The position numbers and the translations under genes are program-made. Under the pieces are notes generated by a model. That model did not search any database. It was not told the DNA's origin and worked only from the letters and a program-made list of their open reading frames with translations. From Candidatus Izemoplasma sp. (GTDB lineage Bacteria > Bacillota_I > Bacilli_A > Izemoplasmatales > Izemoplasmataceae), in contig SKJA01000075.1 of assembly GCA_007116105.1 (NCBI GenBank), forward strand, positions 1 through 11,141: 11,141 nucleotides of DNA. The letters are read 5' to 3'. Every line of letters starts with the position of its first letter. Within the stretch, counting starts at the first letter, position 1. Positions 6,385 through 11,141 of this stretch are shown here, piece by piece.

Positions 6385-6965
6385 TAAGCCAGCTCCTTAA
6401 GATACGCTTTAAAGAAAAGTCCTGACGAGTACGACCCCGGATCAATGTGACCAATGGAACGTGCCCCCACGTAAGCAGCACGGCCTTTGGTGGCTTTCAA
6501 TGGTTTCGTTGCTAAAACCATCGCTTCAACGTCTTCTAATGACACGCCTTCGGCCAGTTTTTCAACAAATGGGCTCCAGACATCGACCATCGTTTTTTCA
6601 CCCACGGACGCTTTTCCGCGCCGAACAATCGCGTCAAGTCCTGCGGCGAAGAGTTGTTGTGGGTTTTCGATGACCTCTTGGCCTTTGACTTCATTCGCAA
6701 AGGCTAAAAAGACGGATCCGTAAAGCGGTCCTGAGGCGCCACCCACTTTTGATAAAAGACTCATGCCCACAGATTTAAAGAGCCCTTCTAGCGACGTTGG
6801 CGTTTGCGCTTGGAGCGCTTCTTCTGCGGCTTTAGCACCACGGGCCATGTTATGACCATGGTCGCCATCACCGATGGGGTTGTCCAGTTCACTGAGGTAA
6901 GCTTTATGCTCTTCGATCAAAGCGAAAAAGCGTTTTAGCCAAGCCTGTGCGGTTGTTAAATCCAT
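6384..6965 (-). CDS. dhaL: DhaL, ADP-binding subunit of PTS-dependent dihydroxyacetone kinase
   Basis: This 193-residue all-helical subunit keeps a tightly bound ADP that is rephosphorylated by DhaM and then donates phosphate to dihydroxyacetone on DhaK. The Mg-nucleotide site is visible as Asp28, Asp33 and Asp35 in DNPIGDGDHGHNM (28-40). GGASGPLYGSVF and GKASVGEKTMVDVW are the other conserved nucleotide-site stretches. ATG 6965 is the likely start: AGGTGA, which overlaps the dhaK stop, lies 4 bases upstream. The frame extends 5 codons further to a TTG that overlaps dhaK and lacks a ribosome binding site. The gap to dhaK is 8 bases and the stop overlaps dhaM. Confidence 0.96.
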   Translation of the reverse strand: MDLTTAQAWLKRFFALIEEHKAYLSELDNPIGDGDHGHNMARGAKAAEEALQAQTPTSLEGLFKSVGMSLLSKVGGASGPLYGSVFLAFANEVKGQEVIENPQQLFAAGLDAIVRRGKASVGEKTMVDVWSPFVEKLAEGVSLEDVEAMVLATKPLKATKGRAAYVGARSIGHIDPGSYSSGLFFKAYLKELA

Positions 6966-6973
6966 CCAATCAC

Positions 6974-7963
6974 CTACCAAGCAATGGTATCAACAGGGGC
7001 GTTAAGAGCGTCTAACCATGCCTTATCTTTTAATTTCATAAGTGTCAGCGATAACCCCGCCATTTCAATGGAGGTCATGTAATCGCCGACCATGGTTTTC
7101 GCTGCGGATACGTTATCTTTTTTAAGCAGTTCAAGCACGTCGTTGACAAAGACGTATTGTTCCATTAACGGGGTTCCGCCCATGCCGTTGACCAACACGA
7201 CGACGTCATCGCCCGCTTGAAGCTGAAGCGCTTTAGAGAGTTTGTCATATATTTCTTTTGCCATCGCTTGCGAAGGCTGCAATTTAACGCGTTGGTAGCC
7301 AGGCTCACCGTGGATGCCAATGCCAAACTCGATTTCATCGTCTGCAAGCTCAAAGCCTGGTTTGCCTTGTTCAGGCACAATCGCCGGTGCTAAAGCCAAA
7401 CCAATGGTTTTGATTTCGGGAAGAAGTTTCTCACTTAACGCTTTAAGTTCTTTTAAAGAAGCGCCTTTTTCAGCATGATAGCCGAGAATTTTATGCACAA
7501 AGATGGTGCCCGCAACCCCACGTTGTCCGTCTGAATAAAGGCTGTCTTCGACCGCAATGTCGTCTTTCGTAATGCAGAAATCAACGTCAATGCCTTCTGC
7601 TTCAGCCATGTCTTTTGCCATTTCAAAATTGAGCACATCACCGGTGTAGTTTTTGATGACCATGAAGACCCCAGCGCCTTTATCGGCCGCTTTAACGGCT
7701 TCATACACTTGATCGGGTGTAGGGGAGGTAAACACATCGCCAAACACCGCGGCAGAAAGCATCCCTTGACCAACAAATCCGGCATGGGTTGGTTCATGAC
7801 CTGAACCACCACCACTGATTAAACCAACTTTACCTGCGCCTTCATAGTTGCGCGCTAAAACACGTGTGGAGCCAACACGATGAACGATGTCTTTGTGAGC
7901 TTCTGCCATTCCTTGCATCATTTCTTCAACAACATCTTGTGGTGCATTAAGAATTTTTTTCAC
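6974..7963 (-). CDS. dhaK: DhaK, dihydroxyacetone-binding subunit of PTS-dependent dihydroxyacetone kinase
   Basis: This 329-residue subunit binds dihydroxyacetone covalently for phosphorylation to dihydroxyacetone phosphate, with phosphate coming from PEP through PTS, DhaM and DhaL. His218 in GIGIHGEPG (214-222) is the hemiaminal-forming residue, and His56 (SGGGSGHEPTH, 50-60) and Asp109 (NYTGDV) are the other catalytic residues; all three fall at the E. coli numbering, supporting the chosen start. That start is a GTG at 7963 with AAGGAG 7 bases upstream; the open frame continues 19 codons further back, but through low-complexity Lys-rich sequence that is really the terminator's T/A tract. 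A DhaQ-type regulator is unlikely because the catalytic residues are intact and dhaL/dhaM follow. A terminator lies between promoter and start. Confidence 0.96.
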   Translation of the reverse strand: MKKILNAPQDVVEEMMQGMAEAHKDIVHRVGSTRVLARNYEGAGKVGLISGGGSGHEPTHAGFVGQGMLSAAVFGDVFTSPTPDQVYEAVKAADKGAGVFMVIKNYTGDVLNFEMAKDMAEAEGIDVDFCITKDDIAVEDSLYSDGQRGVAGTIFVHKILGYHAEKGASLKELKALSEKLLPEIKTIGLALAPAIVPEQGKPGFELADDEIEFGIGIHGEPGYQRVKLQPSQAMAKEIYDKLSKALQLQAGDDVVVLVNGMGGTPLMEQYVFVNDVLELLKKDNVSAAKTMVGDYMTSIEMAGLSLTLMKLKDKAWLDALNAPVDTIAW

Positions 7964-7991
7964 GCTTTTTCTCCTTTTTTTCTTTTTTTTT

Positions 7992-8044
7992 AAAAAAGAC
8001 CGAGATAAAGGAATCAACAAATCGTTGATGACTTTATCTCGGTC
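7992..8044 (-). terminator. Attenuator-like terminator in the dhaK leader
   Basis: On the minus strand GACCGAGATAAAG (8044-8032) and CTTTATCTCGGTC (8010-7998) form a perfect 13-bp stem. A UC/UC internal loop and an inner 6-bp stem (ATCAAC/GTTGAT, loop GATTT) complete a 47-base hairpin, followed by six T (7997-7992). It lies downstream of a good promoter (8093-8065) and 28 bases before the dhaK start, so it should block dhaK unless relieved. A run of nine A directly after the T tract could pair with it. No leader peptide, T-box or recognisable LicT/SacY-type RAT site is seen. Confidence 0.85.
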
Positions 8045-8064
8045 TCTTTCGTTATCTTGTTATC

Positions 8065-8093
8065 ATCATAGCATACACTGTGATGGATTTCAA
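8065..8093 (-). promoter_or_regulatory. Sigma-A-type promoter of the dhaKLM operon
   Basis: TTGAAA (8093-8088), a 17-base spacer and TATGAT (8070-8065), preceded by TGC (extended -10), form a strong vegetative promoter. Transcription should start near 8058, giving a leader of about 95 bases that is mostly the hairpin at 7998-8044. Two GATAAC copies (about 8063-8058 and 8055-8050) lie around the start site. The stretch 8094-8143 upstream shows no clear terminator for the preceding gene. Confidence 0.75.
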
Positions 8094-8143
8094 CGAAACA
8101 AGCTTGCATTTATCGCGTTGCAGTTAAGACGTGCCGGCGTGGT

Positions 8144-8470
8144 TTAGTAATGTTTCCCTAAGACAAACGCTTTGGCGTTATCGAGATGACGATAACTGTG
8201 GTATGTGATGTACACACTGGCGGTGAAGAACCCAAAAATCATCATCGCAATGACCCAAAGCACGCTGACTAAAGGCTTCGGCTCGCGGTAGACAATCCAC
8301 AAAGAAAACAAACTAAACCCAACATACAAATCCACCAAGGAGACGATGCCCCAAGGGTTTCGCATCAGTTCACCACCGTCTTCAAAAAAAGACCCTGCGG
8401 TAAAGCCATGAATCAACGCGCCACTCATGGCCAAAGTACCTAAAATACCAAAAACAAAAACCCATTTCAT
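8144..8470 (-). CDS. Small membrane protein of unknown function
   Basis: This is a 108-residue protein with three hydrophobic segments (about residues 3-24, 42-62 and 67-90) and a polar tail. A conserved-looking block between the first two helices reads NPWGIVSLVDLYVGF (38-52), and WIVYREPKP (58-66) follows the second helix. I recall similar blocks in small uncharacterised membrane families (DUF1475-like), but this is only an impression and no function follows from it. ATG 8470 is chosen because AGGA lies 7 bases upstream; a TTG two codons earlier has no better site. The gene is divergent from the short-chain dehydrogenase and upstream of the dha operon on the same strand, which has its own promoter, so it is probably a monocistronic unit. 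Confidence 0.75.
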   Translation of the reverse strand: MKWVFVFGILGTLAMSGALIHGFTAGSFFEDGGELMRNPWGIVSLVDLYVGFSLFSLWIVYREPKPLVSVLWVIAMMIFGFFTASVYITYHSYRHLDNAKAFVLGKHY

Positions 8471-8493
8471 ACTCAATTCCTACTTTCATCTTT

Positions 8494-8522
8494 TTGTCAT
8501 ATTATTCGCGTCCTCCTAGGAT
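8494..8522 (+). promoter_or_regulatory. Candidate promoter of the short-chain dehydrogenase gene
   Basis: TTGTCA (8494-8499), 17 bases and TAGGAT (8517-8522) form a plausible sigma-A promoter starting transcription near 8529, about 12 bases before the AGGAGGG ribosome binding site (8541-8547). An alternative -10, TACAAT (8529-8534), lacks a -35. Confidence 0.5.
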
Positions 8523-8553
8523 ACTTGTTACAATACGCGTAGGAGGGATGCAT

Positions 8554-9294
8554 ATGGAGCAACCTGTTGTCTTAATTACGGGCGCCACCGGTGGTCTCGG
8601 CGAAGGCTTTGTCAAAGCGTTTGCCCAAGCGGGCTACCATGTGGTGATTCACACACACCAAAACATCGAGCGTGCGCGAGTGTTAAAAGAATTTGTGCTC
8701 GCGCAAGGTCAAGAAGCGTTAATCATCCAAGCAGAGCTTGAAAAACACAAAGAAGCGCAAGAAACCATTGAACATGTTCTCAACGCGTTTGGGCGCCTGG
8801 ATGTGCTCATCAACAACGCGGGTTTAAAACGCGATGGGGCCATTGACCTACTTTCAGAAGAAGACTTTGATGCGGTGCTCAACGTCAATCTAAAAGCTGT
8901 CTATAACCTCATTAAGTTTGCGGTTCCACCAATGAAAGAAGCCAAGTTTGGGCGTATCATTAACATCTCTAGCGGCATTGCGCTCACAGGGAGAGAACAC
9001 AACGTCAATTATGCAGCCTCGAAAGCGGCCCTTCATGGACTGACCAAATCGTTGGCCAAAGAGTTAGGTCCATTCAACATCACCGTGAACATCATCGCCC
9101 CTGGGTTGGTGGAAACACCCATGACCGATTACGTCACCCCAGAACAAAAGAAAGCCTACATTGAAAACGTGCCACTCAGACGTCTTGGCACGCCTGAAGA
9201 CATGGCACACGCCGCCCTCTTCTTTGCGGATGTGCGATCGGGGTTTATCTCCAATCAAATTCTGTGTGTTAATGGGGGAAATCATAGCGCTTAG
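8554..9294 (+). CDS. FabG-like short-chain dehydrogenase/reductase
   Basis: This is a 246-residue classical SDR, exactly the usual length of 3-oxoacyl-[acyl-carrier-protein] reductases. It has the nucleotide-binding motif TGATGGLG (9-16), NNAG (87-90), the catalytic residues Asn112, Ser140, Tyr153 and Lys157 (YAASK), and the PG motif followed by VETPM after the active site. It should reduce a carbonyl or oxidise an alcohol with NAD(P)H. Family similarity suggests a FabG or acetoacetyl-CoA reductase activity, but it stands alone rather than in a fatty-acid cluster, so the substrate is uncertain and no gene symbol is given. ATG 8554 was chosen because AGGAGGG ends 6 bases upstream; an ATG at 8548 abuts that site and a TTG at 8494 lies in the promoter. 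It is followed by a terminator. Confidence 0.92.
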   Translation: MEQPVVLITGATGGLGEGFVKAFAQAGYHVVIHTHQNIERARVLKEFVLAQGQEALIIQAELEKHKEAQETIEHVLNAFGRLDVLINNAGLKRDGAIDLLSEEDFDAVLNVNLKAVYNLIKFAVPPMKEAKFGRIINISSGIALTGREHNVNYAASKAALHGLTKSLAKELGPFNITVNIIAPGLVETPMTDYVTPEQKKAYIENVPLRRLGTPEDMAHAALFFADVRSGFISNQILCVNGGNHSA

Positions 9295-9298
9295 ACAC

Positions 9299-9333
9299 AA
9301 CACTTAAATCGTTTTACGGTTTAAGTGTTTTTT
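9299..9333 (+). terminator. Terminator of the short-chain dehydrogenase gene
   Basis: ACACTTAAATCG (9300-9311) pairs with CGGTTTAAGTGT (9317-9328), 12 bp including one U-G, with loop TTTTA, followed by five more T (9329-9333). It begins 5 bases after the stop. The opposite-strand malic enzyme ends inside this hairpin, so its stop codon lies in the right arm; the minus strand has no T run here, so termination is probably one-directional. Confidence 0.88.
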
Positions 9334-10445
9334 AATGCTTCATACAGTGCCTGGGTGAGTCTTTCATCAAACACGGTGGGCACAATGTGGGTGGGGGTTG
9401 GCCTATCCACTAAGGCGGCGATGGCGTGGGCAGCCTTTAGATAATGTTGCTCATCAAACTGGCTCAGCTCAAGCATCAGTGCCGCACGGATCAGTCCGGG
9501 GAACGCTAAGACATTGTTGATTTGATTGGGCGCATCGGAGCGTCCGGTGGCCACCACAGCGGCTCCGGCCTCATGTGCCTCTTGATAACTAATCTCAGGG
9601 GTCGGATTGGCGAGCGCGAACACGATTGCGCCTTCGTTCATGGCTTGGATGTCTTTGGCGTTGAGGATGTTCCCGGCCGACACGCCGATAAACACATCCG
9701 CGTCGATGAGCGCTTCTTGTAACGATTGTGTTGGATTTGAACGCTCTAGATAAGACACCAATTCTTCTTCAAGCGCATTCGTGACACGGTTGGGATGAAG
9801 TTTTCCTAAGACATCAAATCCGACCAAATGCTTAAACCCTGAAGCGGCCAAAAGCTTCGTAATGGCAGACCCTGCAGCGCCTAAACCACTGAGGACGACT
9901 TTGACGTCTTCGCGTGCTTTTTGAACCACGGTTAACGCATTGATGAGACCGGCTAACACGACAATGGCGGTGCCATGTTGGTCATCGTGAAAGACGGGAA
10001 TGCTTAACAACTTTTTGAGAGTACGCTCGATGTGGACACACTCTGGTGCTTTAATGTCCTCTAAATTAATGGCGCCTAAAGACGGCGCAAGGTGCACCAC
10101 GGTCCGAATGAACGCCTCTGGATCTTGCGTGTCTAAAACCAAAGGAATTGCATCTAAATCTGCAAAACGTTTAAACAAAACACATTTTCCTTCCATCACT
10201 GGAAGCGCAGCGTCAGGGCCAATGTTGCCCAGCCCCAAGACCGCACTGCCATCACTGATGACGCCGACTAAGCGTCCTCGCCATGTCAGTGCGTTCGTTC
10301 GCGATGGGTCCTTCACAATCGCCAAAGACGCTTCCGCCACACCGGGCGTGTACGCTAAAGTCAAATCTGCCATGGATTCGATGGTGGGCACAGAGGCAAT
10401 TCTTAGTTTTCCACGCCACGCTTCGTGTGCTTTAAGTCCTTTCAT
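9321..10445 (-). CDS. NAD(P)-dependent malic enzyme, short form
   Basis: This is a 374-residue cytoplasmic enzyme that oxidatively decarboxylates malate to pyruvate and CO2. Motifs appear in family order: AYTPGVAE (31-38, Tyr32), SDGSAVLGLGNIGPDAALPVMEGK (64-87, Lys87), INLEDI (126-131, metal ligands Glu129/Asp130), FHDDQHGTAIV (152-162), the dinucleotide fold SGLGAAGSAI (186-195), ALANPTPEI and GRSDAPNQINN. It is a single-domain bacterial form without the C-terminal phosphotransacetylase-like domain. The coenzyme preference cannot be decided by eye. AGGAGG lies 5 bases before the ATG and overlaps the stop of the polyprenyl diphosphate synthase gene (9-base gap), so the two are co-transcribed and possibly coupled. 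Its TAA stop falls in the terminator hairpin of the converging gene. Confidence 0.95.
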   Translation of the reverse strand: MKGLKAHEAWRGKLRIASVPTIESMADLTLAYTPGVAEASLAIVKDPSRTNALTWRGRLVGVISDGSAVLGLGNIGPDAALPVMEGKCVLFKRFADLDAIPLVLDTQDPEAFIRTVVHLAPSLGAINLEDIKAPECVHIERTLKKLLSIPVFHDDQHGTAIVVLAGLINALTVVQKAREDVKVVLSGLGAAGSAITKLLAASGFKHLVGFDVLGKLHPNRVTNALEEELVSYLERSNPTQSLQEALIDADVFIGVSAGNILNAKDIQAMNEGAIVFALANPTPEISYQEAHEAGAAVVATGRSDAPNQINNVLAFPGLIRAALMLELSQFDEQHYLKAAHAIAALVDRPTPTHIVPTVFDERLTQALYEALKNT

Positions 10446-10454
10446 GAGAACCTC

Positions 10455-11141
10455 CTAATGCGTCCTTGCTAAAATATCGTCTAACAGCTGTAAAAAGGGT
10501 GTCGGGTCAACGGAAAGTTTTTTCACTGTTTCATGAATGCTAAGGATGTGCTCGCGCAAGGCTTCTTGGGCAGGTTCTAGTCCTAAAACAGAGACATAGG
10601 TTTGTTTTTGTTTGCGCGTATCGGTTTTTGATTTGCCTAAGGTGGCTTCATCTGAGGTGTGTTCTAATAGATCATCTTGGATTTGAAAAATCATACCTAG
10701 ATGATGTCCAATGGTTTCCCAATGAGCTTGTTCTTTTGTGGCAGCAATCACGGCGCCCATCATCAAAGAGGCTTCAATTAAGTTCGCGGTTTTATGCTGA
10801 TGAATGGTTTTTAGCGTTTCGAAAGAGGCTTCTTGATGTTCCCCAGCCATGTCGTAGGTTTGACCGAGCACCATGCCTTTAGACCCCGCTTTAAGCGCGA
10901 GAATCGCAATCAACTGCGCGCGTTTTTCCCCGCTAAGTGCCACACATTGCGTGAGGTCATAAAACGCATCCGTTAGAAGTGCATCACCCGCTAAGATGGC
11001 AAGCCATTCGTTGAACTGTTTATGCACTGTGGGTTGATTGCGTCGCAGATCATCGTCGTCCATGGCCGGTAAATCGTCATGAACTAAGGAATACGTATGC
11101 ACTTTTTCAAGCGCTAAAGCAACATCAAAATAGGGTTCTTC
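10455..11141 (-). CDS. Polyprenyl (farnesyl/geranylgeranyl) diphosphate synthase, 5' end cut by window edge
   Basis: The frame is open to the right edge, giving 228 residues; about 60-70 N-terminal residues are missing compared with the usual 290 or so. The enzyme condenses isopentenyl diphosphate with allylic diphosphates, the donor pathway for quinone side chains and other polyprenyl lipids. The first Asp-rich motif is HDDLPAMDDDDLRR (21-34 of the visible part), the GQTYD stretch and the HKTANLIEASL segment follow, and the second Asp-rich motif is QIQDDLLEHT, with Glu where most relatives have Asp (DDxxD). The two-residue insertion in the first motif is the bacterial IspA-like type, suggesting farnesyl or geranylgeranyl products. 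The GTG at 11102 is an internal Val codon inside a conserved block, not the start. Malic enzyme follows after 9 bases. Confidence 0.93.
   Translation of the reverse strand, partial: EEPYFDVALALEKVHTYSLVHDDLPAMDDDDLRRNQPTVHKQFNEWLAILAGDALLTDAFYDLTQCVALSGEKRAQLIAILALKAGSKGMVLGQTYDMAGEHQEASFETLKTIHQHKTANLIEASLMMGAVIAATKEQAHWETIGHHLGMIFQIQDDLLEHTSDEATLGKSKTDTRKQKQTYVSVLGLEPAQEALREHILSIHETVKKLSVDPTPFLQLLDDILARTH

Noticed and set aside
7964..8020. Lys-rich N-terminal extension of DhaK
   Set aside because: The extra codons are the T/A tract of the leader terminator; the GTG at 7963 gives exact family numbering for His56, Asp109 and His218.
10000..10458. 152-codon plus-strand frame opposite the malic enzyme
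   Set aside because: It is a shadow of a clearly conserved malic enzyme, has no family features and spans the start of the real gene.
1..11141. Mobile elements, CRISPR, tRNA or defence genes
   Set aside because: No transposase, regularly spaced repeats, cloverleaf or defence-type proteins are visible; genes are metabolic and tightly packed.

Overview
The window looks like a chromosomal segment of a low- to mid-GC Gram-positive-type bacterium (Bacillota or a Mycoplasmatota-like relative that uses the standard code). This rests on strong AGGAGG-type ribosome binding sites, sigma-A-like promoters, intrinsic terminators, PTS-linked dihydroxyacetone kinase genes, and TGA used as a true stop (the aroF-tyrA junction is an ATGA overlap). 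The genus cannot be named from the sequence. I see no mobile elements, CRISPR arrays, tRNA or rRNA genes.

Layout. 1-1740, minus strand: an aromatic amino acid operon, with a Thermotoga-type DAHP synthase (aroF) translationally coupled to prephenate dehydrogenase (tyrA, cut by the left edge). It is preceded by about 220 bases that hold a promoter, a 13-codon leader peptide with three consecutive Tyr codons and a Phe codon, and an intrinsic terminator directly before aroF. This is the most interesting element: an apparent ribosome-mediated transcription attenuator. 1741-3502, minus: a UbiA-family prenyltransferase followed by an HExxH metallopeptidase-like protein, 4 bases apart. 3625-5196, plus: a cytoplasmic gamma-glutamyltransferase-like Ntn-hydrolase. 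5193-5930, minus: a TauE/SafE-family membrane transporter; its stop codon shares the TTAA tetranucleotide with the converging hydrolase gene. 5981-8093, minus: a complete dhaK-dhaL-dhaM operon with its own promoter, a second apparent transcription attenuator in the leader, and a strong terminator. 8144-8470, minus: a small membrane protein. 8554-9294, plus: a FabG-like short-chain dehydrogenase with a terminator. 9321-11141, minus: a polyprenyl diphosphate synthase (start cut by the right edge) followed by a short malic enzyme.

How the genes fit together. AroF and TyrA catalyse the first shikimate-pathway step and a tyrosine-branch step, so Tyr/Phe-sensing attenuation makes sense. The polyprenyl diphosphate synthase could feed the UbiA-type prenyltransferase, suggesting prenylquinone or related lipid synthesis. 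DhaKLM sends dihydroxyacetone into glycolysis at the expense of PEP, and malic enzyme makes pyruvate from malate. The two 5' leaders that place a terminator between promoter and first gene (aroF, dhaK) suggest that premature termination is a favoured control mode in this organism. Most starts were moved inward from the longest open frame to the codon with a good Shine-Dalgarno sequence; these decisions are noted per gene.
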